A stretch of 64,000 nt of DNA from Chromobacterium amazonense (GTDB lineage: Bacteria > Pseudomonadota > Gammaproteobacteria > Burkholderiales > Chromobacteriaceae): positions 124,001 through 188,000 of the forward strand of contig NZ_MKCR01000002.1 of assembly GCF_001855565.1 (NCBI RefSeq), given 5' to 3'. Positions 33,111 to 41,196 of this stretch are shown in pieces. Numbering within the stretch: the stretch's first letter is position 1; every line of letters starts with the position of its first letter. Under the pieces are notes generated by a model. That model was not told where the DNA came from. It was given only the letters and a program-made list of their open reading frames with translations, and made no database searches. The position numbers and the translations under genes are program-made.

Positions 33111-33971
33111 TTACCACTTCATCTCGCCCTTGCGCACCTTGGCGCCCAGCTCCAGCGTCGACACTTCGGCGGCTTGCGGATAAGCCTGCTTCATCGCCTC
33201 GATCAGCTCGCCGCTGTTGGCGGTGACGGCATTCTTGGCCTCAAAGGTTTTCAGGTAATCGCGGGTGTAGCGGATGGCGGACACGTCCATCTTGTCGCCG
33301 GCGATCATATGGCCCGGCACCACCACCTCCGGCTTCAGCGCTTCCATGTCGTCCAGCTGCTTGTACCAACCCTTGCGCTCGGCGTCGTTCTGAGTATCGG
33401 CCGTCCAGACGTGCATGCCGGAGTAGACGCCGACATTGCCGACGATGGCGCGGATGGACGGAATCCATACATAGCCGCGATGCGCCATCACGCCCTGGGT
33501 GTCGCGCAGTTCCAGCGCCTTGCCTTCCAGCATGATCTTGTCGGCCTTGATCTCGGTCGGCAGCAGCGGATTCGCCTGCGGCGCGTTGGCGCCCATCTTC
33601 GGGCCCCAGAACGCCACCTTGCCCTTCACATTGCCCTTGATGTGGGCCAGCACTTCCGGCGCGGCCACCAGTTCGGCCTTGGGGAAGATCTGCTTCAGCA
33701 CCGAGGCGCCGAAGTAGTAGTCCGGATCGGCTTGGCTGATGTAAATGGTTTTCAGATTCTTGCCGCTGTCCAGCACCTTGGCGGCGATGCGGTAGGCGTC
33801 GGCGCGGGTGAAGCCAGTGTCGATCAGCACGGCGTCCTTGTCGCCGGTCACCAGCACGGAGGAAACATTGAAGCTGTTGCCGTCGGCATTGTAGACCGAC
33901 AGCTTGAGGTCGCCCGCATGGGCGAAACCGGCGGCGGCGAGAGCGGCGGCGATCAGGGTTTGACGGATCAT
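33111..33971 (-). CDS. Exported metallo-beta-lactamase-fold protein with altered metal site
   Basis: 286 residues from ATG 33971 with signal peptide MIRQTLIAAALAAAGFAHA. The MBL fold is clear (VLVTGDKDAVLIDTGFTRADAYRI, then IYISQADPDYYFGASVLKQIFP, then VVVPGHMIAGDK). The usual HxHxDH zinc motif is replaced by SQADPDYYFG (79-88), so two or more His ligands are absent. Sequences with DPDYYFG are, as I recall, a real subgroup of unknown function. It may act without zinc or on a different metal. It is divergent from a LysR regulator and followed by a DsbA-family gene. Confidence 0.85.
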   Translation of the reverse strand: MIRQTLIAAALAAAGFAHAGDLKLSVYNADGNSFNVSSVLVTGDKDAVLIDTGFTRADAYRIAAKVLDSGKNLKTIYISQADPDYYFGASVLKQIFPKAELVAAPEVLAHIKGNVKGKVAFWGPKMGANAPQANPLLPTEIKADKIMLEGKALELRDTQGVMAHRGYVWIPSIRAIVGNVGVYSGMHVWTADTQNDAERKGWYKQLDDMEALKPEVVVPGHMIAGDKMDVSAIRYTRDYLKTFEAKNAVTANSGELIEAMKQAYPQAAEVSTLELGAKVRKGEMKW

Positions 33972-34114
33972 GGTGAGACTCCTTAAGTCTGGTGCCGGCG
34001 CCCGCCGGCGGGGTTGCACTGCGAATCAGTGAAGATGCGCACACTATAAGCTTAGTAATCGCACCAATAAATCGCTTAAAATGCACATTATTGTTTCAAA
34101 AAACGAGCATATAA

Positions 34115-35026
34115 ATGGACAGGCTGACCGCGATGCAAGTATTCGCCGAAGTCGCCCAGCTGGGCAGCTTCACCGCCGCCGGCGACAAACTGGACATGTC
34201 CCGCCCCATGGTCACCCGTTATGTCGACGAGCTGGAACAGTGGCTGGGCGTTCGCTTGTTGCAACGCTCCACCCGCAAAGTCACCTTGACCGACGCCGGC
34301 CTGGCCTGCCTGGCGCGCTGCCAGCAGATGCTGGAACTGGCGGCCGAAGTGCGGGCCGACGCCAGCCAGCGCGACGGCCAGGTGCGCGGCGTGTTGCGGG
34401 TGGCGGCCAGCACCTCGTTTGGCCTGGCGGTGCTGGGCGGCTTGATGGCCGAATTCAGCGAGCGCCACCCGCAGCTGCGCATCGACCTGCAACTGGGCGA
34501 CCGCGCCGTCAATCTGATTGAAGAAAGAATAGACCTAGCCATCCGCATCACCAATGAGCCCGATCCCGGGCTGGTGGGACGGCGGTTATGCGACTGCCGC
34601 TCGCTGGCGGTGGCCTCGCCCGCTTATCTGGCCCGCCACGGCGTGCCCGGGCATCCGATGGATCTGGAAAACCACCGCTGCCTCAGTTACAGCAACTTCG
34701 GCCGCAGCGAATGGCGCTTCCGCCAGGGAGAAGAAGAACAGCGGGTCAGAGTCAGCGGCGCCATCAGCGCCAACGAGGCCAGCGCCCTGCTGTGCGCGGC
34801 GGCCGCGGGCGGCGGCATCGCCCTGCAACCCAGCTATCTGGCCGCGCCCTACGTGCGCCGCGGCGAACTGGTGGCGCTGCTGCCGGACTGGCAGCCGCAG
34901 CTGATGGGGATTCACGCGCTGTATCCGTCGCGCCGCCTGCTGCCGCTGGCGCTGCGCAGCTTGCTGGATTTTTTGGTGGAAAGACTCGGTGGTCCGCTGC
35001 CGCCGTGGGACCGCGCCGCCGCTTAA
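34115..35026 (+). CDS. LysR-family transcriptional regulator
   Basis: A 303-residue regulator. The N-terminal winged helix (MDRLTAMQVFAEVAQLGSFTAAGDKLDMSRPMVTRYVDELEQWLG) is the LysR helix-turn-helix. It is followed by a type-2 periplasmic-binding-like effector domain (RIDLQLGDRAVNLIEERIDLAIRIT, PGHPMDLENHRCLSYSNFG). The GDRxVNLIEEGxDLAIR pattern is that of the CrgA/AaeR-like group. LysR proteins usually control the divergent neighbour, here the MBL-fold and DsbA-like pair; the intergenic stretch holds TAAGCTTA and a TAAGC...GCTTA repeat that could be its site. Confidence 0.93.
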   Translation: MDRLTAMQVFAEVAQLGSFTAAGDKLDMSRPMVTRYVDELEQWLGVRLLQRSTRKVTLTDAGLACLARCQQMLELAAEVRADASQRDGQVRGVLRVAASTSFGLAVLGGLMAEFSERHPQLRIDLQLGDRAVNLIEERIDLAIRITNEPDPGLVGRRLCDCRSLAVASPAYLARHGVPGHPMDLENHRCLSYSNFGRSEWRFRQGEEEQRVRVSGAISANEASALLCAAAAGGGIALQPSYLAAPYVRRGELVALLPDWQPQLMGIHALYPSRRLLPLALRSLLDFLVERLGGPLPPWDRAAA

Positions 35027-35191
35027 GCATCGCCGCCGCTTATGCCTTATCAGCATGAAGAAGTGCATTTTCGAGCCAAATGGCTATTGGCAATTGCCGG
35101 TTGCCGCAAGATCGCCTAAGCTCAGCTACATCCGATATGCCGGCCGCCCGCCGGCAGTGACGCAACCTGTTAATGAAGTGGAATCAGATCG

Positions 35192-35971
35192 ATGTGCCAG
35201 CTGCTGGGCATGAATTGCAATATCCCGACCGACATCCTGTTCTCGTTCGAGGGCTTCCATCGCCGCGGCGGCCTGACCGACCACCATGCCGATGGCTGGG
35301 GCATCGCCTTTTTCGAACAAAAGGGTTGCCGCGTTTTCCTGGATGACAAACCCTCGGTCGAATCGCCGGTAGCCGAACTGGTGCGCCGCTACCCGATCAA
35401 GTCCGAGAACGTCATCGCCCACATCCGCAAGGCCACCCAGGGCAAGGTCAACCTGGCCAACACCCACCCGTTCATGCGCGAGATGTGGGGCCAGTACTGG
35501 ATCTTCGCCCACAACGGCAATCTGGAAGACTTCCAGCCGGAAACCGGCGAATATTACCGCCCGGTGGGCACCACCGACTCCGAGCGCGCCTTCTGCCACC
35601 TGATGGAGCGCCTGCGCGCCAAGTGGTCGCAGCCGCCCGAGCTGGAAACGCTGTTCCAGGAAGTCGCCGCGCTGGCGGCGGAGATCTGCAGCAAGGGCGT
35701 GTTCAATTTCATGCTGAGCAATGGCGAAGTGTTGTTCGCCCATTGCTCCACCCATCTGCACTACATCATCCGCCGCGCGCCGTTCAACACCGCCCACCTG
35801 GTGGACAACGACGTCAGCGTCGATTTCGCCACCGTCACCACGCCGCGCGACCAGGTGGCGATGATCGCCACTCAGCCGCTGACCGACAACGAGCACTGGA
35901 CCGCGTTGTCGCCGGGCGAACTGATACTGTTCCGCGACGGCGCGCCGCTGCTGACGCACAAGACGGACTGA
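35192..35971 (+). CDS. Class II glutamine amidotransferase, YafJ-like
   Basis: 259 residues. The N-terminal nucleophile Cys2 (MCQLLGMNCNIPTDILFSFEGF), DHHADGWGIAFF, the substrate loop IAHIRKATQGKVNLANTHPF and the FAHNGNLED loop form a complete Ntn-type glutaminase domain. No synthase domain is fused, as in E. coli YafJ. The acceptor of the ammonia is unknown. The ATG is decided by the requirement for Cys at position 2 after Met removal. It stands before the cNMP/CBS gene on the same strand with a 57-base gap. Confidence 0.92.
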   Translation: MCQLLGMNCNIPTDILFSFEGFHRRGGLTDHHADGWGIAFFEQKGCRVFLDDKPSVESPVAELVRRYPIKSENVIAHIRKATQGKVNLANTHPFMREMWGQYWIFAHNGNLEDFQPETGEYYRPVGTTDSERAFCHLMERLRAKWSQPPELETLFQEVAALAAEICSKGVFNFMLSNGEVLFAHCSTHLHYIIRRAPFNTAHLVDNDVSVDFATVTTPRDQVAMIATQPLTDNEHWTALSPGELILFRDGAPLLTHKTD

Positions 35972-36028
35972 CATCCAGGCGGCGATTGGCGGTATGCTGA
36001 AGGCAAGCCCTCCACGACCGGATCCGCC

Positions 36029-37834
36029 ATGAGCCGCTTCGACTTCAGCCAGCCGCCGTTCGACACGCTCGGTCCCGCCGAGCGCGACGCGCTGGAAGCC
36101 CGCGCCGACATCGTCTACTTTCCCGACGACGCGCTGGTCATCGGCCCCGGCCAGGCCATAGACGCGCTGTACATGGTGATCAAAGGCAAGGTGTGCGAGC
36201 TGGCCGGAGAGGAAGTGGTTTCGCGCTACCATCCGCGCGACAGCTTCGACACCCGCGCGCTGATCGCCGGCCAAACGCCGCACCGCTTCGTAGTGGAGGA
36301 AGAGGCATTGCTGCTGGCGCTGCCGCGCGCCGAGCTGCTGGCCCTGACCGAAAGCCATCCGCGCTTCGGCGCCTATTTCTACGCCAGCGTCTCGCAAAAG
36401 CTGGGCATGCTGGCGCAGCGCGCCGGCACCCGCGAACTGCAAACGCTGCTGACCGCCACCGTGCGCGACGCCGGCTGCCGCCAGCCGGTATTTGTCGACG
36501 CCGCCGACAGCATCCGGGACGTAGCTGCCGCCATGAAGGCGCAGCGCAGCAAATCCGTGCTGGTGCGCGATGGCGAGCGGCTGGGCATCTTCACCACCAC
36601 GGATTTCCGCGACGTGATCCTGGACGGCGTGGACAGCGCCGAACCGATAGGCCGCCACTGCGGCTACCAATTGCTGACCATAGACATCGACGATTTCCTG
36701 TTCAACGCCCTGCTGTTGATGACGCAGCGCAATCTGCGCCGGCTGGTGGTGACGGAACACGGCCGGCCGGTCGGCATCCTGGCGCAGGTCGACGTGCTGT
36801 CCTACTTCTCCAACCACTCCCATTTGATCGCGCAACGGCTGGAGCGCGCCAGCAGCCTGGATGAGCTTGCCGATATCGCCAGCCAGATCGACCGGCTGAT
36901 CGGCATCCTGTCCGGCCACGGCGTGCGGCCGCTGCAACTTGGTCGGCTGGTGCAGGCGCTGAACGCGCGGCTGTTCGCCCGCGCCTGGCGGATGATCGCG
37001 CCGGCCGAAGTGGCGGACAACAGCTGCCTGATCGTGCTCGGCTCGGAAGGCCGCGGCGAGCAAATCCTCAAGACCGATCAGGACAACGCGCTGCTATTGC
37101 GCGACGGCGTTCCCCCTGAAAGCGCGGCGGAATATTGCGGCGCCTTCTCTGCCGCCCTCGCCCGCTTTGGCTACCCGCCCTGCCCAGGCGGCGTCATGGT
37201 CAGCCACCCCGAATGGCGATTGACCCGCGCCGCCATGCGCGACCGCATACACGGCTGGCTGGCCCAGCCTAGCGGCGAGGGCATGATGCAGCTGGCCATC
37301 TTCTGCGACGCCGAAGCGGTATGCGGCGACGCCTCCTTGCTGGCCGACTACCGCGGCTACCTGCGCGAACGCTTGCAGGACGACGCCGGCTTCTACGCCC
37401 GCTTCGCCCGCGCCATCGATCAGTTCGACACGCCGCTGGGGCCGTTCGCCCGGCTGCGCACCCGCGAACGCGATGGCCGCGACACGCTGGATTTGAAAAA
37501 AGGCGGCATTTTCCCGCTGGTGCATGGCTTGCGCGCGCTGGCGCTGGAATACGGCATCGACGAAACCGGAAGCCACGCCCGCGCGCAGGCGCTCGCCGCC
37601 GCCGGGCGGCTGGAATCCTCTTTGGCCAACGACATCGTGGAGGCGCTGGGCGTGTTGTCGCAATTGCGGCTGGACCAGGGGCTGCGGCGCATCGAGGCGG
37701 GCCAGCCTGCAGACAACTGGATCGAGCCGGAACGGCTATCGTCGCTGGAAAGAGACCTGCTGAAGGAGGCGCTGGCCGTCGTCAAGCGCTTCAAGGCGCA
37801 ACTGCGCCACCACTATCGCCTGGGCAGCCTGTAA
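36029..37834 (+). CDS. cNMP-binding/CBS/DUF294 nucleotidyltransferase-like regulator
   Basis: A four-part cytosolic protein of 601 residues. Residues 10-125 are a cyclic-nucleotide-binding fold (ALVIGPGQAIDALYMVIKGKV). Residues about 150-265 are a CBS pair (VFVDAADSIRDVAAAMKAQRSKSVLV and LLLMTQRNLRRLVVTEHGRPVGILAQVD), expected to bind adenine nucleotides. Residues about 300-440 are a DUF294 nucleotidyltransferase-like domain with IVLGSEGRGEQILKTDQDNALLL (the GSxxR and DxD-like motif). The remaining part is the DUF294 C-terminal domain. It overlaps the following exonuclease gene by TAATG, a pairing that recurs near acetate permease genes in other Proteobacteria. It probably senses nucleotide signals; the target is unknown. 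Confidence 0.92.
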   Translation: MSRFDFSQPPFDTLGPAERDALEARADIVYFPDDALVIGPGQAIDALYMVIKGKVCELAGEEVVSRYHPRDSFDTRALIAGQTPHRFVVEEEALLLALPRAELLALTESHPRFGAYFYASVSQKLGMLAQRAGTRELQTLLTATVRDAGCRQPVFVDAADSIRDVAAAMKAQRSKSVLVRDGERLGIFTTTDFRDVILDGVDSAEPIGRHCGYQLLTIDIDDFLFNALLLMTQRNLRRLVVTEHGRPVGILAQVDVLSYFSNHSHLIAQRLERASSLDELADIASQIDRLIGILSGHGVRPLQLGRLVQALNARLFARAWRMIAPAEVADNSCLIVLGSEGRGEQILKTDQDNALLLRDGVPPESAAEYCGAFSAALARFGYPPCPGGVMVSHPEWRLTRAAMRDRIHGWLAQPSGEGMMQLAIFCDAEAVCGDASLLADYRGYLRERLQDDAGFYARFARAIDQFDTPLGPFARLRTRERDGRDTLDLKKGGIFPLVHGLRALALEYGIDETGSHARAQALAAAGRLESSLANDIVEALGVLSQLRLDQGLRRIEAGQPADNWIEPERLSSLERDLLKEALAVVKRFKAQLRHHYRLGSL

Positions 37835-38442
37835 TGCTGCGCCAATGGCACCGCCGCTGGCTGCTTGCCCGGTTGCGCGATCCGGCCTGGCGCCATGTAT
37901 TCGACGAACACCCGGAGGAGCTGGTCAGCCTCGATTGCGAAACCACCAGCCTAGACGTCAAGAAGGCCGAGCTGCTGTCGATAGGCGCCGTCAAGCTGCG
38001 CGGCAACCGCATCCTCAGCAGCGAATCGCTGTACCTGCTGGTCAAACCGCAAACCCTGCCGCAAGGCGACAATATCGCCATCCACGGCTTGCGCCGGCGC
38101 GATCTGGACGAAGGCATGGAACCGGCGCAGGCCGTGCGGCAGCTGCTGGATTTCATCGGCGGCCGGCCATTGCTCGGCTACTACCTGGAATACGACGTGG
38201 CGGTGTTGAACAAATACGTGAAGCCGCTGCTCGGCATTGCCCTGCCGCAACGGCAGATCGAGGTTTCCGCCCGCTACTACGACTACAAGTTCAAGCAAAA
38301 CCCCGGCGCCTATATCGACCTCAGGCTGGCCGAGCTGTACCGCGACCTCGCCATCCCCGCCCCGCCGCGGCACGACGCGCTGAACGACGCGCTGGGCGTG
38401 GCCATGCTGTACCAGGCGCTGCGCCAGCGCGGATTCGGTTAA
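37834..38442 (+). CDS. DnaQ-family 3'-5' exonuclease
   Basis: 202 residues from ATG 37834. The DEDDh exonuclease motifs are all visible: ExoI VSLDCETTSLD (Asp, Glu), ExoII LLGYYLEYDVAVLNK (Asp), and ExoIII RHDALNDALGVAML (His, Asp). It resembles the epsilon subunit of DNA polymerase III but lacks the C-terminal tail for binding alpha, and it is not beside rnhA, so it is an auxiliary nuclease. Translation is coupled to the DUF294 protein by a one-base stop-start overlap, suggesting that the two act together. Confidence 0.93.
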   Translation: MLRQWHRRWLLARLRDPAWRHVFDEHPEELVSLDCETTSLDVKKAELLSIGAVKLRGNRILSSESLYLLVKPQTLPQGDNIAIHGLRRRDLDEGMEPAQAVRQLLDFIGGRPLLGYYLEYDVAVLNKYVKPLLGIALPQRQIEVSARYYDYKFKQNPGAYIDLRLAELYRDLAIPAPPRHDALNDALGVAMLYQALRQRGFG

Positions 38443-38556
38443 GCGCCGTTGCCGCCTTGGATCAGGTTCTGTGCGAGCTTGGGTTGCAGGCGCCAAACCC
38501 CACTCAGGCGCATGACAAAATATTTGTAAACATTTGCCTCTCCTCTTAGCTCATTT

Positions 38557-38573
38557 CTGGCACGCGCCTTGCT
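38557..38573 (+). promoter_or_regulatory. Sigma-54 promoter
   Basis: CTGGCACGCGCCTTGCT matches YTGGCACG-N4-TTGCW at every fixed position, with GG and GC ten bases apart. Transcription would start near 38584 and give a leader of about 165 bases to ATG 38750. Confidence 0.85.
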
Positions 38574-38584
38574 GACACTCATAG

Positions 38585-38670
38585 CGGCAAGCCATTGTTC
38601 CGGCAAGAAAAATCGGCAAATAGACGCTTTGATACCGGCATGGCGGCAAGCGACAGCGGCAAAGCGGCAA
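38585..38670 (+). repeat. Six CGGCAA hexamers in the leader
   Basis: CGGCAA occurs at 38585, 38601, 38614, 38644, 38657 and 38665, all on the transcribed strand and all downstream of the predicted start. Several are preceded by G or A and followed by G or A. Repeated short motifs in a leader suggest binding by a protein or small RNA, but no known factor with this motif is claimed. Confidence 0.6.
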
Positions 38671-38749
38671 AAATTGCAGCCCTGCCGCCCAGGACAGCAG
38701 CTGATCCGTGAAGCGCTGCCCGGCATCCACGTTTTCAAGGAGAGGCAAT

Positions 38750-39409
38750 ATGTCTATCAGCAGCAACACCAGCACGTACTGGCAGCAACTGCAATCGCTG
38801 CATCAGCAGCGGCGCCAGGATTTCAGCAGCCTGACGCAATCGGTTCAGCAAGGCGACATCGCCGGCGCGCAACAAGCGCTGGCCGCACTGCAGCAGCTGA
38901 ACGGTTCCAACAACACCGACAATGGCAACCAGGATTTCGGCGCGGTGCTGAACAATGCCATCAGCGCGGCATCCTCCACGTCCGCCACCGGCGCCAGCGC
39001 CACGGCAACCGACCCGTTCGCCGCGCTGAACAACAGCCAGACCAGCGGCGGCACCGGCAATTCCGTCTCCTCCTTGCTGAAAACCCTGGGCCAGGATCTG
39101 CAATCCGGCAACCTGAGCCAGGCGCAGCAGGCTTTCCAGCAACTGCAGCAAGGCCTGCAACAGGCCAACGGGGCGCAAGCCAGCGAAGGCGGCCATCGCC
39201 ACCATCATCATCACCATGACAGCGGCGGCGAGCAAAACAACGGTTTGGCCAACCTATTGAACGGCGGCAATAACAAGCAAAGCGCGGCGACGGACAGCAG
39301 CGCCAGCAGCAACGCCATCAACCAGCAAGCCCAGGCCGCGCTCAGCCTGTACCAGGCCAGCGCCGGCAACAATGACATCTCCAGCCTGCTGATGTCGCTA
39401 TCGGTGTAA
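38750..39409 (+). CDS. Gln/Ser/Asn-rich low-complexity protein with His tract
   Basis: 219 residues from ATG 38750, with an excellent AAGGAGAGG site five bases upstream. There is no signal peptide or membrane segment. It contains two related helical units (LTQSVQQGDIAGAQQALAAL near residue 26 and LGQDLQSGNLSQAQQAFQQL near 115), a Ser/Thr/Asn linker, a run of six His near residue 145, and a Gln/Ala-rich end. I recognise no family function. Expression from a consensus sigma-54 promoter and a long leader suggests tight, condition-dependent control (nitrogen, motility or envelope stress). The His tract may bind metal. A strong terminator follows. Confidence 0.8.
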   Translation: MSISSNTSTYWQQLQSLHQQRRQDFSSLTQSVQQGDIAGAQQALAALQQLNGSNNTDNGNQDFGAVLNNAISAASSTSATGASATATDPFAALNNSQTSGGTGNSVSSLLKTLGQDLQSGNLSQAQQAFQQLQQGLQQANGAQASEGGHRHHHHHHDSGGEQNNGLANLLNGGNNKQSAATDSSASSNAINQQAQAALSLYQASAGNNDISSLLMSLSV

Positions 39410-39428
39410 AGCTTCCCGGCTTCAAGAC

Positions 39429-39456
39429 AAAGGCCTTCCACGCGGAAGGCCTTTTT
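39429..39456 (+). terminator. Terminator of the Gln-rich gene
   Basis: An 11-bp stem AAAGGCCTTCC with its complement, an ACGC loop and a T-run. It lies between convergent genes. Confidence 0.9.
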
Positions 39457-39480
39457 AATTTGCCGGACATAGGCAGAACC

Positions 39481-40377
39481 TCAAGCGCGCTGGCCGTCCA
39501 TTTTGGCACGGCTGGCGCAGCCATCAAACCAGGGCCGCAGGCTGGCATCGAACGCTGCCGCCAGCGTCTGCGCCTGCTGGTAAGCCAGCTCGCCCTCGTC
39601 GCGGCGTCCCAGGCCAAAGCATGCCCGGGCGCGTTCGAGCAATAGAAAGGCGCGGTCCACGTCTTCCTCGCCGTTGTCGGCGATCAACGCCAGGCCGGCA
39701 TCGGCCGATTGCAGGCCATCGCGCCACTGCGCGAATCGATTCGCCGTCAGAGCCAGCAGGTACTCGGCCCGCTCATGATGGACCCAGCTCCCCGCCCGCC
39801 CCCATAGCCGCCGCGCGCACTGCGCGGCCCGCCACACAATGCGCGGGCTTGAGGAGTCGGCATCCAGGTCTTCCCGCTCCAGCAGCCCGGAAACGATATT
39901 GTTGGCCAGCGAAGCCAGCGCGGCGTCGTTGGCGCTGGCCGCGATAGGCTCCAGCTCCTGCAGCAACTCATCCAATGCCGGCAGCAAGCCGGACAGCGGG
40001 CCATGCTGTTGCAAACCCTGCAACACGCCCAGCCGCGCCAGCAGCCGCATCATCCCGGCGTCCATTCCCGCGGCCTGCCATTGCCGCTCCAGCCGCCAGG
40101 CCGCCAAAGCGTCGCCGGACAAAGTTGCGGCAACCAGGCTATGGCGCAGCAGGATGGGGCCGGCGTCTGACAGGGGCAAACGGCGCAATAGCGTCCAGGC
40201 TGCGCGCCAGTCGCCCTTTTGCTCGCCCAGCAAGTGATTGATCAGCCAGGCCAAGCGCGGATGGTCGGCCGGCGGCAGCGCAGGAGAATCGATCAATCCG
40301 GGCAATTGCGCGATCACCTCATCCGGACTGTCGTCGTGGATTTGAATCAGCTGTTGCAGCGTGGAGGCGGCGGTCAT
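39481..40377 (-). CDS. TPR-like helical-repeat protein
   Basis: 298 residues from ATG 40377 (MTAASTLQQLIQIHDDSPDEVIAQLPGL). It is all-helical, rich in Leu and Ala, with repeated units of about 34 residues such as LLERARACFGLGRRDEGELAYQQAQTL near the end, the consensus spacing of a tetratricopeptide repeat. It has no signal peptide or catalytic motif. Such proteins are usually adaptors. Oddly, a terminator hairpin ends one base before the start codon and its stem covers the only possible ribosome site (AGAAAGG), so expression must depend on readthrough or structural change. It lies after the sigma/anti-sigma pair on the same strand. Confidence 0.7.
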   Translation of the reverse strand: MTAASTLQQLIQIHDDSPDEVIAQLPGLIDSPALPPADHPRLAWLINHLLGEQKGDWRAAWTLLRRLPLSDAGPILLRHSLVAATLSGDALAAWRLERQWQAAGMDAGMMRLLARLGVLQGLQQHGPLSGLLPALDELLQELEPIAASANDAALASLANNIVSGLLEREDLDADSSSPRIVWRAAQCARRLWGRAGSWVHHERAEYLLALTANRFAQWRDGLQSADAGLALIADNGEEDVDRAFLLLERARACFGLGRRDEGELAYQQAQTLAAAFDASLRPWFDGCASRAKMDGQRA

Positions 40378-40378
40378 G

Positions 40379-40404
40379 AAAAAGGCCTTTCTCAAAGAAA
40401 GGCC
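40379..40404 (-). terminator. Terminator abutting the TPR-like start codon
   Basis: On the minus strand GGCCTTTCT pairs perfectly with AGAAAGGCC across a TTG loop, followed by TTTTT (40383-40379), one base, then the ATG at 40377. It closes the radA-sigma-anti-sigma transcript and covers the ribosome site of the next gene. Confidence 0.8.
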
Positions 40405-40439
40405 CAGTTTCCACAACGCCACCCGACATGTCAAAGGCA

Positions 40440-40637
40440 TCAGCCGTTGGGCATGCTGTCTTCTCCATCGCCAGCCCGGCGCGCCGCCCGGCGCATCAGC
40501 TGCAACTGCTGCGAGAATTGGCGGCAATTGCCGCATAGCAGCAGGTGCATCCTCAATTTCAGATGTTCGGTGGCGCCCAGGGGCCGATCCAGGCCGGCCG
40601 AAATCAGCCGGCTGGCTTCGCGGCAACTCAACTTCAT
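40440..40637 (-). CDS. Small zinc-finger anti-sigma factor (ZAS type)
   Basis: 65 residues from ATG 40637 (MKLSCREASRLISAGLDRPL). The HLLLCGNC segment (His-x3-Cys-x2-Cys) is the zinc-binding anti-sigma motif. There is no membrane segment, so it is a soluble, probably redox-sensitive, anti-sigma factor that holds the ECF sigma encoded just upstream. The genes overlap by four bases (ATGA). The organisation is like the RpoE-MseR pair of Neisseria, by comparison from memory. Confidence 0.85.
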   Translation of the reverse strand: MKLSCREASRLISAGLDRPLGATEHLKLRMHLLLCGNCRQFSQQLQLMRRAARRAGDGEDSMPNG

Positions 40638-41194
40638 CGCTCGTCCTCCCGGCTCCAGCGTATTGAAAAACATTCGCGCAGACTCATCCGCGCCCGGTAC
40701 AGCAGTACTGAACAGTTTGTCGCGCTGATGTCCAGATTGTTACAGATGTCGGCGATTTCCATCCCCATCACTTCGCGCATGACAAATACCATGGCGGTGC
40801 GGCGCGGCATCACTTGGGAACACTCTTCGAACACCTGCCAGAACTGGCGCGAGATCAGCTGGCTCTCCGGCCCGCTCCAGGCCTTGACCGGCTCGCGCCA
40901 ATGACCGTCCCGCGCGAACAGGCCGTCGAAATCGCTGTCGTCCGCTTCGTCCTCCAGCGACTCGAACAGCTTCTCCTTCCCCTTGCGGCGCATCGCGTCT
41001 ATCAATTTGAAGCGCAGAATGGAAGTCAGCCAGGTGCGCAGGGTGGATTTGCCGGAAAAGCTGGCCTGCGACTCCAGCGCCGCCAGCAGCGTTTCCTGCA
41101 CCGCCTCCTCCGCCGCGTCGCGTTCGCGCAATTGCGCCAGCGCGTAGCGCAACAAATACGGCCGTTCCCGCTCGATCAGCTGCGCGTCTATCAT
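40634..41194 (-). CDS. ECF-type RNA polymerase sigma factor
   Basis: 186 residues from ATG 41194 (MIDAQLIERERPYLLRYALAQL). Region 2 is RERDAAEEAVQETLLAALESQASFSGKSTLRTWLTSILRFKLIDAMRR, with the usual -10 recognition features. Region 4 is FVMREVMGMEIADICNNLDISATNCSVLLYRARMSLRECF, with a helix-turn-helix that reads the -35. The linker between is acidic. It is paired with a zinc anti-sigma, suggesting a response to oxidative stress or metal. It starts two bases after the radA stop, so it may share a transcript with radA. Confidence 0.93.
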   Translation of the reverse strand: MIDAQLIERERPYLLRYALAQLRERDAAEEAVQETLLAALESQASFSGKSTLRTWLTSILRFKLIDAMRRKGKEKLFESLEDEADDSDFDGLFARDGHWREPVKAWSGPESQLISRQFWQVFEECSQVMPRRTAMVFVMREVMGMEIADICNNLDISATNCSVLLYRARMSLRECFSIRWSREDER

Positions 41195-41196
41195 GC

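Larger units (their letters stand above)
38443..38749. other. Regulatory intergenic region before the Gln-rich gene
   Basis: A 307-base gap. It holds an AT-rich stretch near 38515-38540 (CAAAATATTTG and AACATTTG) that could bind an activator or IHF, a consensus sigma-54 promoter (38557-38573), and six CGGCAA hexamers in the predicted leader (38585-38670). No gene is evident. Confidence 0.6.
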
